From contig NZ_JBFLVD010000037.1 of assembly GCF_040750395.1 (NCBI RefSeq), positions 1-64,000 on the forward strand: a DNA stretch of 64,000 nt, read 5' to 3'. A model generated the notes under the pieces. The model saw only the letters and a list, made by a program, of their open reading frames with translations. It had not been told where the DNA came from and ran no database searches. The translations under genes were made by a program, and so were the position numbers. This document shows positions 8,851 through 17,047 of this stretch, one piece after another. The stretch comes from Scandinavium sp002470465 (lineage in GTDB: Bacteria; Pseudomonadota; Gammaproteobacteria; Enterobacterales; Enterobacteriaceae). Positions within the stretch are counted from its first letter, which is position 1. Each line of letters opens with the position of its first letter.

Positions 8851-8876
8851 GGGCGACGATGTCGCCTTTTTTTTTT
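8851..8876 (+). terminator. pyrE attenuator
   Basis: GGCGAC at 8852-8857 pairs with GTCGCC at 8861-8866, followed by a run of ten T. It lies seven bases after the rph stop and upstream of pyrE. In enterobacteria rph works as the leader: when UTP is low, RNA polymerase pauses, ribosomes close up and the hairpin cannot form, so pyrE is read. Confidence 0.9.
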
Positions 8877-8921
8877 GTCCACAGAAAAGCAAAACAGAAA
8901 AGTAAGATGAGGAGCGAATCC

Positions 8922-9563
8922 ATGAAACCGTATCAGCGCCAGTTTATTGAGTTTGCGCTTAACAAGCAGGTATTGAAGTTCGGCGAGTTCACGCTGAAAT
9001 CCGGGCGCAAAAGCCCTTACTTTTTTAATGCCGGGCTGTTCAATACCGGCCGTGACTTAGCTCTGCTGGGCCGCTTCTACGCTGAGGCGTTAGTGGATTC
9101 AAAGATTGATTTCGACTTGCTGTTTGGCCCGGCATACAAAGGGATTCCGATTGCCACCACCACCGCAGTGGCGCTGGCGGAACATCACGAACGTGACGTT
9201 CCGTACTGCTTCAACCGTAAAGAAGCGAAAGACCACGGGGAAGGCGGCAATCTGGTCGGCAGCGCGCTCGAAGGGCGTGTCATGCTGGTGGATGACGTGA
9301 TCACCGCAGGCACTGCGATTCGCGAATCCATGGAAATCATTCAGGCGAACGGTGCGACGCTTGCGGGCGTGCTGATTTCACTGGATCGTCAGGAGCGCGG
9401 ACGTGGCGAAATTTCTGCGATTCAGGAAGTGGAACGCGACTACAGCTGCCAGGTGATTTCCATCATTACCCTGAAAGATCTGATTGCATATCTGGAAGAG
9501 AAGCCGGAAATGGCTGACCATCTGGCGGCGGTTCGCGCTTATCGCGAAGAGTTTGGCGTATAA
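8922..9563 (+). CDS. pyrE: Orotate phosphoribosyltransferase
   Basis: The product is 213 residues from the ATG at 8922, which matches the E. coli start MKPYQRQFIEF and has a GAGG ribosome site just upstream. The PRPP-binding signature MLVDDVITAGTA lies near residues 120-131. It converts orotate and PRPP to OMP in pyrimidine synthesis. A longer frame opens upstream but runs through the attenuator hairpin and is not credible. Expression is set by the attenuator after rph. Confidence 0.98.
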   Translation: MKPYQRQFIEFALNKQVLKFGEFTLKSGRKSPYFFNAGLFNTGRDLALLGRFYAEALVDSKIDFDLLFGPAYKGIPIATTTAVALAEHHERDVPYCFNRKEAKDHGEGGNLVGSALEGRVMLVDDVITAGTAIRESMEIIQANGATLAGVLISLDRQERGRGEISAIQEVERDYSCQVISIITLKDLIAYLEEKPEMADHLAAVRAYREEFGV

Positions 9564-9569
9564 GGAAAT

Positions 9570-9641
9570 GCCCGGTGGCGCTGTGCTTACCGGGCCTGTG
9601 AAACCCACAGGCCGGATAAAACGAAGCCGCCATCCGGCAGC
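9570..9641. repeat. REP/BIME-like palindromes
   Basis: Two imperfect palindromes with GCCCGGTGGCG...CCGGGC and GGCCGGATAA...CATCCGGC arms lie between the convergent pyrE and slmA. This is the usual place and sequence style of enterobacterial REP elements. Confidence 0.8.
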
Positions 9642-9645
9642 AATG

Positions 9646-10242
9646 TTACTGCAGCTGCGCGGCCACTAAAGGCCAGCGGGCGTCAAAATCATCCGTCGGA
9701 CGGTATTTGAATTCACTGCGCACAAACCGGGAAAGCATCCCTTCGCAAAACGCCAGTAGCTGGCTCGCCAGCAGCGTTTCGTCCATGGTGTAGCCTTCAC
9801 CTTCACGCATTTTCTTTTCGCGGAGCACCTGACGCAGCTGAGCTTCAATACGTTCAAAAAGCTGATTGATGCGGCCCTGCAGTCTGTCCTGCTCAAACAT
9901 CAGGGCGTGTCCGGTGAGAATGCGCGTCAGGCCTGGGTTACGTTCACCAAAGCCAAGCACCAGCAGCACAATCAGGCGCAGGCGAGCGCCGGTATCTTTC
10001 TCATCTTTCAGAATCAGATTAATGCGCGTAATCAGGCTGTCTTCGATAAACTCAATCAGGCTGTCGAACATCCGGGTTTTGCTCGGAAAATGGCGGTACA
10101 GCGCGGCTTCAGAAACGCCAACGGACGCCGCCAGTTTTGCGGTTGTGATACGTTGACTGCCGTCACTGGATTCAAGCATCAGCGCCAGAGATTGAAGTAT
10201 TTCTTCGCGACGATTCCTTTTCGCGGTTTGTTTTTCTGCCAT
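9646..10242 (-). CDS. slmA: Nucleoid occlusion protein SlmA
   Basis: The product is 198 residues from the start at 10242 (MAEKQTAKRNRR), almost identical from memory to E. coli SlmA. It is a TetR-family protein with a helix-turn-helix at about residues 30-55 (TTAKLAASVGVSEAALYRHF). It binds SBS sites across the chromosome and blocks FtsZ ring assembly over the nucleoid. It follows dut and coaBC on the same strand after a 120-bp gap. The frame opens further upstream, but that part lacks conservation. Confidence 0.97.
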   Translation of the reverse strand: MAEKQTAKRNRREEILQSLALMLESSDGSQRITTAKLAASVGVSEAALYRHFPSKTRMFDSLIEFIEDSLITRINLILKDEKDTGARLRLIVLLVLGFGERNPGLTRILTGHALMFEQDRLQGRINQLFERIEAQLRQVLREKKMREGEGYTMDETLLASQLLAFCEGMLSRFVRSEFKYRPTDDFDARWPLVAAQLQ

Positions 10243-10362
10243 GTTGTCAAATACCCCTGAAAATAAACACTCGCCAAGCGCGCATCCACACAGTGACCGC
10301 AAACGGTCGCTTGCGGTGATGTTATTGCATTATTTCGCTGCAGGATGCTGCTTCAGAACGGC

Positions 10363-10821
10363 TTATTTGCGCCCTGAATGGCCGAAGCCGCCTTCGCCAC
10401 GATCGGTGGCGTCAAACTCTTCCACCAGGTTGAATTCTGCCTGAACGACGGGCACGAACACCATCTGGGCAATACGCTCGCCCGGTTCGATTGTGAAGCT
10501 CTGCTGGCCACGGTTCCAGACGGAAACCATCAGCTGGCCCTGATAGTCAGAATCGATAAGCCCCACCAGGTTGCCGAGCACCACGCCATGCTTATGACCG
10601 AGGCCAGAACGCGGCAGGATCACGGCCGCCAGAGACGAGTCGGCAATATGAATGGCCAGACCGGTTGGCAACAGCGTGGTGGCACCTGGGGCCAGTTCTA
10701 CGGCGTCATCAAGACAGGCTCGCAGGTCAAGTCCGGCGGAGCCGGAGGTGGCGTAAGTCGGCAGCGGGAATTGCTCGCCAACGCGCGGGTCCAGAATCTT
10801 AACGTCGATTTTTTTCATCAT
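10363..10821 (-). CDS. dut: dUTP diphosphatase
   Basis: The 152-residue trimeric dUTPase hydrolyses dUTP to dUMP, keeping uracil out of DNA and feeding dTMP synthesis. All motifs are visible: GSAGLDLRA (1), PRSGLGHKHG (2), GLIDSDYQG (3), RIAQMVFVP (4) and the C-terminal glycine-rich RGEGGFGHSG (5). Its 5' end overlaps the 3' end of coaBC by 23 bp, as in E. coli, so the two are co-transcribed. Confidence 0.98.
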   Translation of the reverse strand: MMKKIDVKILDPRVGEQFPLPTYATSGSAGLDLRACLDDAVELAPGATTLLPTGLAIHIADSSLAAVILPRSGLGHKHGVVLGNLVGLIDSDYQGQLMVSVWNRGQQSFTIEPGERIAQMVFVPVVQAEFNLVEEFDATDRGEGGFGHSGRK

Positions 10822-12010
10822 AACGGGTCACGATCTCGTCCAATAGTAGTTGGCCCAGGAGTTCCTTTCGCGCAAGCGGTAAGACTTTATCTCCATCCTG
10901 CCATAAAAGGTGTAAAGCATTGTTATCGCTATTAAATCCTTGATTTTTCTGCGACACATCGTTGGCGCAAATCAGATCAAGGTTCTTGCGGGCTCGTTTT
11001 TGCTGCGCATATTCTTCCACATTATTCGTTTCTGCGGCAAACCCTACGACATAAGGACGAGAAGTTTTCAGCGCGGCTACACCGGCAACGATATCCGGGT
11101 TTTTCACCATTTTTATCGTTAATTCATCGCCTTGCTTTTTGATTTTCTCATCAGCAATGGCCGCGGCGCGGTAGTCCGCCACGGCGGCACAACCAATGAA
11201 AATGTGCTGCTTCTGAACGTTCTGCTGGACCGCCGTTTCCATCTCCAGCGCGGTGGTAACGTCAAGGCGCTGAACAAAGGGTGGCGTCGCCAGTGATACC
11301 GGGCCGCTAACCAGCGTGACGTTCGCCCCGCGCTGTGCTGCGGCAGCGGCAATCGCGAATCCCATCTTCCCGGAGCTGTGATTAGTGATGTAGCGCACCG
11401 GGTCCAGCGGCTCCCGGGTGGGGCCAGCGGTAATCATGATATTGAGATGTTGCAGATCTTTGACAGGAGAAAAATGCGCAGCTGCCATGTCAACAATCAC
11501 CAGCGGATCGAGCATACGACCAGGACCGACATCACCGCAGGCCTGACTTCCGCTGTCCGGGCCCCAGAGCAGCAGACCCCGCGAGGAGAGCGTCTCCAGA
11601 TTGTGCTGCGTCGCCGCCGCGCGGTACATCTGCTGATTCATTGTGGGCACTACGGCAACGGGAGAAGGTGTGGCCAGGCAAATGGTGGAGACTAAATCGT
11701 TCGCCATACCGGCAGCCACGCGGGCGATAAGGTCGGCGGTGGCCGGCGCCAGAATAACCAGATCGGCCCATTTCCCGAGTTCAATGTGTCCCATAGCCGC
11801 TTCTGCGGCCGGGTCCAGCAGGCTGTCAGAAACCGGATAGCCGGAAACGGCCTGCAGGCTCAGTGGAGTAATGAAGGCTTTTGCTGCTTCGGTCATGGCG
11901 ACACGAACATCGGCGCCTCGTTCACGCAAACGGCGCACCAGCTCCGGCGTTTTATACGCAGCAATACCGCCGCTGACGCCGAGAACGATTTTTTTACCGG
12001 CCAGGCTCAT
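10799..12010 (-). CDS. coaBC: Phosphopantothenoylcysteine decarboxylase/synthetase CoaBC
   Basis: The bifunctional flavoprotein is about 403 residues from the start used here (MSLAGKKIVLGV); an ATG one codon earlier at 12013 is equally close to the AGGAAAG ribosome site. The N-terminal CoaC half has GVSGGIAAYK, the FMN region and the MNQQMY motif. The CoaB half starts near 190 with TAGPTREPLDPVRYI and includes AAVADYR and KMVKNPD. It makes 4'-phosphopantetheine for coenzyme A. The gene is divergent from radC. Confidence 0.97.
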   Translation of the reverse strand: MSLAGKKIVLGVSGGIAAYKTPELVRRLRERGADVRVAMTEAAKAFITPLSLQAVSGYPVSDSLLDPAAEAAMGHIELGKWADLVILAPATADLIARVAAGMANDLVSTICLATPSPVAVVPTMNQQMYRAAATQHNLETLSSRGLLLWGPDSGSQACGDVGPGRMLDPLVIVDMAAAHFSPVKDLQHLNIMITAGPTREPLDPVRYITNHSSGKMGFAIAAAAAQRGANVTLVSGPVSLATPPFVQRLDVTTALEMETAVQQNVQKQHIFIGCAAVADYRAAAIADEKIKKQGDELTIKMVKNPDIVAGVAALKTSRPYVVGFAAETNNVEEYAQQKRARKNLDLICANDVSQKNQGFNSDNNALHLLWQDGDKVLPLARKELLGQLLLDEIVTRYDEKNRR

Positions 12011-12183
12011 CATGATGCTTTCCTGTGAAGGAGAGTGGAATTCGGCCATTTTATCACAATCCCTCTGCTGTCGTGCTGCAAAGGAAAATTCACTTTGCGA
12101 GGCGCTACGCAACTGTTGCAAGGGTGCGTCGTCAGGCGAAAGGTGGCCATGGCACTATAAAGCACGGCTGTAGGGGGAGAGGT

Positions 12184-12852
12184 ATGGACACGATTGAGTC
12201 AATGTTGCCGCGCGAAAAGATGCAGGTTGACGGCATTGATAAATTATCTGATGTGGAGTTGCTGGCGCTGTTCCTGCGCACCGGTACGCAGCGGTATGGC
12301 GTGCTTTCCTACGCGGAACATTTGCTCAATCACTTTGGTTCACTGCATGGGCTGCTTTCGGCTCGTGAACAAGATTTGCTGCAAATAGAAGGCATTGGCA
12401 TCGCTAAATACGCCCAGCTTAAAGGCATTGCCGAACTGGCAAGGCGCTTTTTTAACGTTCGCCTGATGGTTCTCGATGACCCGCTCAGCAGCCCGGATAT
12501 CACCCGGGAATTTCTTCAAAGCCAGCTGGCGCATGAAGAACGTGAGATCTTTCTGGTGATCTTCCTGGACAATAAAAATCGGGTTCTTAAGCACTGCAGA
12601 CTGTTCAGCGGCACCCTGAGCCATGTGGAGGTCCACCCCCGCGAGATAGTGCGTGAGGCCATGAAGGTCAACGCCGCCGGCCTGATCCTCGCGCACAATC
12701 ATCCGTCAGGTAGTGCACAGCCCAGCAAAGCGGATAGAATCATCACGGAAAGAGTGATAAAGTGTTGCAACTTCATGGAGATAAGCGTCCTCGATCACCT
12801 GATTGTCGGCAAAGGTGAGATAGTTTCCTTCGCGGAAGAGGGCTGGATTTAG
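12184..12852 (+). CDS. radC: RadC family JAB/MPN-domain protein
   Basis: From the ATG at 12184 (after GGGGAGAGGT) the product is 222 residues, the E. coli length. A helix-hairpin-helix region lies near 60-80 (IEGIGIAKYAQLKG). The JAB metalloprotease-like domain has EVHPRE near 148 and the HNHPSG...D metal motif near 174. The molecular role of RadC is unsettled; an early link to DNA repair was later questioned. The longer frame starting at 12025 crosses the coaBC promoter and is unlikely. Confidence 0.93.
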   Translation: MDTIESMLPREKMQVDGIDKLSDVELLALFLRTGTQRYGVLSYAEHLLNHFGSLHGLLSAREQDLLQIEGIGIAKYAQLKGIAELARRFFNVRLMVLDDPLSSPDITREFLQSQLAHEEREIFLVIFLDNKNRVLKHCRLFSGTLSHVEVHPREIVREAMKVNAAGLILAHNHPSGSAQPSKADRIITERVIKCCNFMEISVLDHLIVGKGEIVSFAEEGWI

Positions 12853-13056
12853 CGATCCATCGGGATCTTTGTCTGTTCGGGACTTGAGCACACCGCGGAG
12901 TCAGCGTATACTACGCCACCTTTGAGAATCTCGGGTTTGGCATTTGGGCCTGGCTATACGAGTTCACTTAGAACCGTCAGACCGGGCTGTAGCAGCCTGA
13001 CGAGGCGCCAATACCCTATACGAAGCTCGAGCTAATTTGATTTTTGGAGAATAGAC

Positions 13057-13293
13057 ATGTCCCGAGTCTGCCAAGTAACTGGCAAGCGTCCGGTGACCGG
13101 TAACAACCGTTCCCACGCACTGAACGCGACTAAGCGCCGTTTCCTGCCGAACCTGCACTCTCACCGTTTCTGGGTTGAGAGCGAGAAGCGCTTTGTCACC
13201 CTGCGTGTATCTGCTAAAGGTATGCGTGTTATTGATAAGAAAGGCATCGATTCAGTTCTGGCTGACATCCGTGCCCGCGGCGAAAAGTACTAA
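13057..13293 (+). CDS. rpmB: 50S ribosomal protein L28
   Basis: The 78-residue protein starts MSRVCQVTGKRP, with the basic composition of L28 and the usual length. It is followed 13 bases later by rpmG in the conserved rpmBG operon. The 204-bp gap from radC must hold the operon promoter; a TATACT-like -10 is visible near 12906. Confidence 0.99.
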   Translation: MSRVCQVTGKRPVTGNNRSHALNATKRRFLPNLHSHRFWVESEKRFVTLRVSAKGMRVIDKKGIDSVLADIRARGEKY

Positions 13294-13306
13294 GAGGAAT
13301 TAAATC

Positions 13307-13474
13307 ATGGCTAAAGGTATTCGTGAGAAAATCAAGCTGGTTTCTTCCGCTGGTACTGGTCACTTCTACACCACCACGAAGAACAAGCGTACTAAGCCGG
13401 AAAAACTGGAACTGAAAAAATTCGATCCAGTTGTCCGTCAGCACGTTCTGTACAAAGAAGCTAAAATCAAATAA
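13307..13474 (+). CDS. rpmG: 50S ribosomal protein L33
   Basis: The frame from 13307 to the TAA at 13472 encodes 55 residues beginning MAKGIREKIKLV. It is basic throughout, with a TGHFYTTTKNKR segment, matching L33 in length and sequence. An AGAGGAAT ribosome site lies just upstream. It is the second gene of rpmBG and ends at a strong terminator. Confidence 0.99.
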   Translation: MAKGIREKIKLVSSAGTGHFYTTTKNKRTKPEKLELKKFDPVVRQHVLYKEAKIK

Positions 13475-13493
13475 TTTTAGTTTCGATGTCACG

Positions 13494-13520
13494 AAAAACC
13501 TCGCCTCGGCGGGGTTTTTT
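13494..13520 (+). terminator. Terminator of rpmBG
   Basis: CCTCGCC pairs with GGCGGGG around a two-base loop, with flanking A-run and T-run, 20 bases after the rpmG stop. Confidence 0.9.
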
Positions 13521-13575
13521 GTTTTTCTGCGCGTCCCCATAATAGAAAGCATCATGCAAAGCCATCGGAGACGTC

Positions 13576-14385
13576 ATGCCCGAATTACCTGAGGTAGAAA
13601 CCAGCCGCCGCGGTATTGAACCGCACCTGGTTGGGGAAACCATCCTGCACGCAATTATTCGCAATGGCCGCCTGCGCTGGCCCGTATCCAGTGAAATCCA
13701 CAGCCTCAGCGACAAGCCCGTGCTCAGCGTTCAGCGCCGCGCAAAATATCTTCTGCTGGAGCTACCGGACGGCTGGATAATCATTCATCTGGGTATGTCG
13801 GGCAGCCTGCGCATCCTTCCGGAAGAGCGCCCGGCGGAAAAGCATGACCACGTCGATCTGGTGATGAGCAACGGCAAAGTGTTGCGCTATACCGACCCTC
13901 GCCGTTTTGGCGCGTGGCTATGGACCAAAGAGCTGGAAGGCCACAGCGTGCTGGCACATCTCGGCCCGGAGCCGCTCAGCGAGGCATTTAACGCAGACTA
14001 CTTCCGCGAGAAATGCGCTAAAAAGAAAACGGCGATCAAGCCCTGGCTGATGGACAACAAGCTGGTGGTTGGCGTCGGGAACATTTATGCCAGCGAATCG
14101 CTGTTCGCCGCGGGCATTCACCCTGACAGGCTCGCATCTTCGCTTTCTCTGGAGGAGTGTGGGCTGCTGGTGCGGGTGATAAAGGCCGTGCTGCTGCGCT
14201 CTATTGAGCAGGGCGGGACGACGCTAAAAGACTTTCTGCAAAGCGACGGCAAGCCGGGCTATTTTGCCCAGGAGCTGCAGGTGTATGGACGTAAAGATGA
14301 GCCGTGCCGGGTCTGTGGTGCGCCCATCATTGCGACGAAGCACGCCCAGCGGGCGACGTTTTATTGCCGGCACTGTCAGAAATAA
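13576..14385 (+). CDS. mutM: Formamidopyrimidine-DNA glycosylase
   Basis: The 269-residue protein begins MPELPEVE, giving the catalytic N-terminal Pro and Glu3. Lys near 57 sits in RRAKYLLLEL. The C-terminal zinc finger has Cys at CRVCG and CRHCQK near 244-267. It removes 8-oxoguanine and fragmented purines and nicks the abasic site. The gene is convergent with coaD over a REP-like palindrome. Confidence 0.98.
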   Translation: MPELPEVETSRRGIEPHLVGETILHAIIRNGRLRWPVSSEIHSLSDKPVLSVQRRAKYLLLELPDGWIIIHLGMSGSLRILPEERPAEKHDHVDLVMSNGKVLRYTDPRRFGAWLWTKELEGHSVLAHLGPEPLSEAFNADYFREKCAKKKTAIKPWLMDNKLVVGVGNIYASESLFAAGIHPDRLASSLSLEECGLLVRVIKAVLLRSIEQGGTTLKDFLQSDGKPGYFAQELQVYGRKDEPCRVCGAPIIATKHAQRATFYCRHCQK

Positions 14386-14398
14386 CGCGCGGTTTCGA

Positions 14399-14431
14399 GG
14401 CCCGGTAAGGTGTAACCGCCACCGGGCTACG
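14399..14431. repeat. REP-like palindrome
   Basis: One GGCCCGGTAAG...CCACCGGGC palindrome lies between the convergent mutM and coaD. Confidence 0.7.
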
Positions 14432-14433
14432 AA

Positions 14434-14916
14434 TTAAGGCTTTAGTTTGTCCATCAGCGCCTGATGAACGGCAGGCGGCAGGAAGTGTGCGACGTCGCCA
14501 TCGTGGCGCGCCACTTCTTTCACCAGCGATGAAGAGATAAACGACCACTCTTTCGACGGCATCAGGAACACGCTTTCCAGATCAGGCATCAGGTGGCGGT
14601 TCATATGCGCCAGCTGCATTTCATACTCAAAATCCGCCACCGCACGCAGCCCGCGAATCAGGATATTGGCCTGCTGCGCCCGGGCAAAATTCGCCATCAG
14701 ATCGCTGAATCCAACCACTTCAACGTTAGGCAAATGCGAAATCGCCTGCTGCGCCAGCGCCACGCGTTCATTGAGATCGAACATCGGCTTCTTACTCGGG
14801 CTGGCAGCAATCGCCAGCAGCACTTTATCGAACATAGCGCTTGCGCGGGTAACGATATCAATGTGGCCGTTGGTGATAGGATCAAACGTGCCCGGATAGA
14901 TGGCTTTTGTGCTCAT
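14434..14916 (-). CDS. coaD: Phosphopantetheine adenylyltransferase
   Basis: The 160-residue nucleotidyltransferase has the TxxxGH motif at TNGHIDI (residues 15-21) and the ISSSLVKEV motif near 128. It makes dephospho-CoA from phosphopantetheine and ATP. It is the last gene of the waaA-waaE-coaD run, 3 bp after waaE. That linkage with LPS genes is typical of Klebsiella and Enterobacter. Confidence 0.98.
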   Translation of the reverse strand: MSTKAIYPGTFDPITNGHIDIVTRASAMFDKVLLAIAASPSKKPMFDLNERVALAQQAISHLPNVEVVGFSDLMANFARAQQANILIRGLRAVADFEYEMQLAHMNRHLMPDLESVFLMPSKEWSFISSSLVKEVARHDGDVAHFLPPAVHQALMDKLKP

Positions 14917-14919
14917 GAC

Positions 14920-15690
14920 TCACGCCTTCTTGCTGAAGCCACGGGCCAGCGCCCACAGCTCGGTGTACTTATTAAACGTATACTGCGCGTTGACCATTGC
15001 CAGCAGCCAGCCCTGTGCACCGTCAAGAAATCCTGCACGCAGGATGAGCGTTTTGACGAAGGCACCGACCGTATGGCTGAACACGCTCGCCAGCGACGTT
15101 GTCTTACCTTTCTGATGGCGCTCCTGCGCCCAGGCGGTAGCGTATGCCAGCTGCTTGCGCTGGAAATCGGCGAAGTCACGGCAGGTCAGGTGCTTCAGAT
15201 CACCTTTCAGTTCGACCACTTTGGCACCGCGACATTCCAGAGATTCATGTACCTGATTGTCGTTGTACTGCCATTTTTCACGTTCGTACAGGCGTAATAC
15301 CCGGTCCGGGTACCAGCCGCTGTGACGCATAAAGCGCCCCAGGAAATAGTTACGGCGGGCGATACTGTAGACCGCGCCGGGCTCTGGCGCTGAGAGGGCT
15401 TGCCGCAATGCCTGTTCGAGTTCTGGCGTTACGCGCTCGTCGGTGTCGATCATCAACACGTAATCGCCTGTAGCAAGTGCCTGAGCGCGCTGACGCTGAA
15501 TGCCGTAGCCTTGCCAGTCGGTGTTCACGTGAACTTTTGCACCGAGGTTTTTCGCCAGCTCAACGGTGCTATCGTCACTGCCGGAGTCCAGCAGAACAAT
15601 CTCGTCGGCCCACTGCACGGAGGCCAGGCAATCCGGCAGCAGATCGGCCGCGTTTTTGGCAATCATGACCACCGACAGGCGAACAGGCAT
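14920..15690 (-). CDS. waaE: LPS core family 2 glycosyltransferase WaaE
   Basis: The start at 15690 overlaps the waaA stop (TAATG), giving 256 residues beginning MPVRLSVVMIAKN. The GT2 fold has VLLDSGSDDST near 35, MIDTDERV near 85 and a conserved WYPDRVLRLY segment. In Klebsiella and Serratia WaaE adds a beta-1,4 glucose to heptose I of the inner core. E. coli K-12 lacks this enzyme in its waa locus. A longer upstream frame lies inside waaA and is rejected. Confidence 0.88.
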   Translation of the reverse strand: MPVRLSVVMIAKNAADLLPDCLASVQWADEIVLLDSGSDDSTVELAKNLGAKVHVNTDWQGYGIQRQRAQALATGDYVLMIDTDERVTPELEQALRQALSAPEPGAVYSIARRNYFLGRFMRHSGWYPDRVLRLYEREKWQYNDNQVHESLECRGAKVVELKGDLKHLTCRDFADFQRKQLAYATAWAQERHQKGKTTSLASVFSHTVGAFVKTLILRAGFLDGAQGWLLAMVNAQYTFNKYTELWALARGFSKKA

Positions 15691-16964
15691 TAATGGCTCC
15701 GCTGAGGCAGGTAAGGTTGCAATAACTCCAGTAAACGGACGAGCGCCCCCTGGTTCTGATGCAGAACCTCGACGGCATGGCGGCCGTACCACAGGCGATA
15801 ATCTTCATCCGTCAGCAGGGTAGAGACTTCTTTTACCAGCGTGTCGGTATCGCTTACGGTTATCAATCCATCCGCCTGCTGGAGCCTGGCGCAGATATCT
15901 TTAAAGTTGAAGGTATGCGGTCCCATCAGAACAGGGATAGCGTGCGCCGCAGGCTCCAGCGGATTGTGTCCGCCGCGCTCAACAAGGCTGCCGCCGACAA
16001 ACGCCAGATCGGCAATGCCGTACAGCAGCATCAGCTCACCCATCGTATCGCCAATGACCACCTGTGTTGCCGTGGACGGAATTTCGCCCGTGCTGCGCAG
16101 GGTGAAAGTCATCCCCGCTTTCTGCACCAGCTCACGTGCATCCGCGAAGCGTTCAGGGTGGCGCGGCACCAGAATCAGCAGGAGATCAGAGAAGCTTTCC
16201 AGCAGCTTTTTGTGTGCGTCGAGAATAATTTTCTCTTCGCCATCGTGGGTACTGGTGGCAATCCACACCTGGCGACGCGGAGCCCATTGGCGGCGCAGCG
16301 TCACCGCGCGAGCCGCCAGTTCAGGCGTGACGGAAATATCGAACTTCAGGCTGCCGGTAATGGCAAGCTGGTTACGTTTGAGCCCCAGAGAGAGGAAGCG
16401 GCTGCCGTCCTCTTCGTTCTGCGCGGCAATCAGCGTGATGCGGCTCAGCAGGCGACGCATGAAGCTGCCGAGCTTGCCATAGCCTTTTGCAGATCGTTCA
16501 GACAGGCGCGCGTTAGCAATCACCAGCGGTATTTTGCGCTTGTTCAGCGCGGCAATCATGTTTGGCCACAGCTCCGTCTCCATCACGATAACCAGCTTTG
16601 GCCGCGTGGTGTTGAAGAACCGGTTCATGGCGCCGGGCAGATCGTACGGCAGATAAACGTGCTGGACGTCTTTGCCAAAGGCCGACATCGCACGTTCGGA
16701 GCCGGTTGGCGTCATCGTGGTCACTGTGATCGGAAGTGACGGATAACGATGGCGCAGCGCACGCACCAGCGGAATAGCGGCCAGCGTTTCACCCACTGAG
16801 ACGGAATGCAGCAGTATACCCTCAGGCACTACCTTATTTTTGCAAAAGCCATAGCGTTCGGCCCAGCGTTTGCGGTAAGCAGGTGCCTTGCGGCTGCGCA
16901 GCAGTAACCGCAGCCAGACCAGCGGCTGAATCAGGTAGAGCAAGAAGGTATAAAGAAATTCCAA
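15690..16964 (-). CDS. waaA: Kdo transferase WaaA
   Basis: The 424-residue product adds two Kdo residues to lipid IVA at the inner membrane. It shows an N-terminal membrane anchor, HSVSVGET near 50, the METELWPN motif near 125 and GGSLVERGGHNPLEPAA near 315. The initiation codon appears to be TTG at 16962-16964. No in-frame ATG lies nearby upstream, and E. coli begins with nearly the same residues. It is followed by waaE with a 1-bp overlap. Confidence 0.97.
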   Translation of the reverse strand: MEFLYTFLLYLIQPLVWLRLLLRSRKAPAYRKRWAERYGFCKNKVVPEGILLHSVSVGETLAAIPLVRALRHRYPSLPITVTTMTPTGSERAMSAFGKDVQHVYLPYDLPGAMNRFFNTTRPKLVIVMETELWPNMIAALNKRKIPLVIANARLSERSAKGYGKLGSFMRRLLSRITLIAAQNEEDGSRFLSLGLKRNQLAITGSLKFDISVTPELAARAVTLRRQWAPRRQVWIATSTHDGEEKIILDAHKKLLESFSDLLLILVPRHPERFADARELVQKAGMTFTLRSTGEIPSTATQVVIGDTMGELMLLYGIADLAFVGGSLVERGGHNPLEPAAHAIPVLMGPHTFNFKDICARLQQADGLITVSDTDTLVKEVSTLLTDEDYRLWYGRHAVEVLHQNQGALVRLLELLQPYLPQRSH

Positions 16965-17047
16965 GCGAGTTATCCGTTTTTATCATTCGGCGGGCAAATT
17001 CTAAGCATTAAACCAGCGTAAAGCTATCCCTTTGGGGTTACGGGCGT

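Noticed and set aside
15759..16739. 326-codon open frame opposite waaA
   Set aside because: Shadow frame; His/Arg/Gln-rich composition typical of antisense readings.
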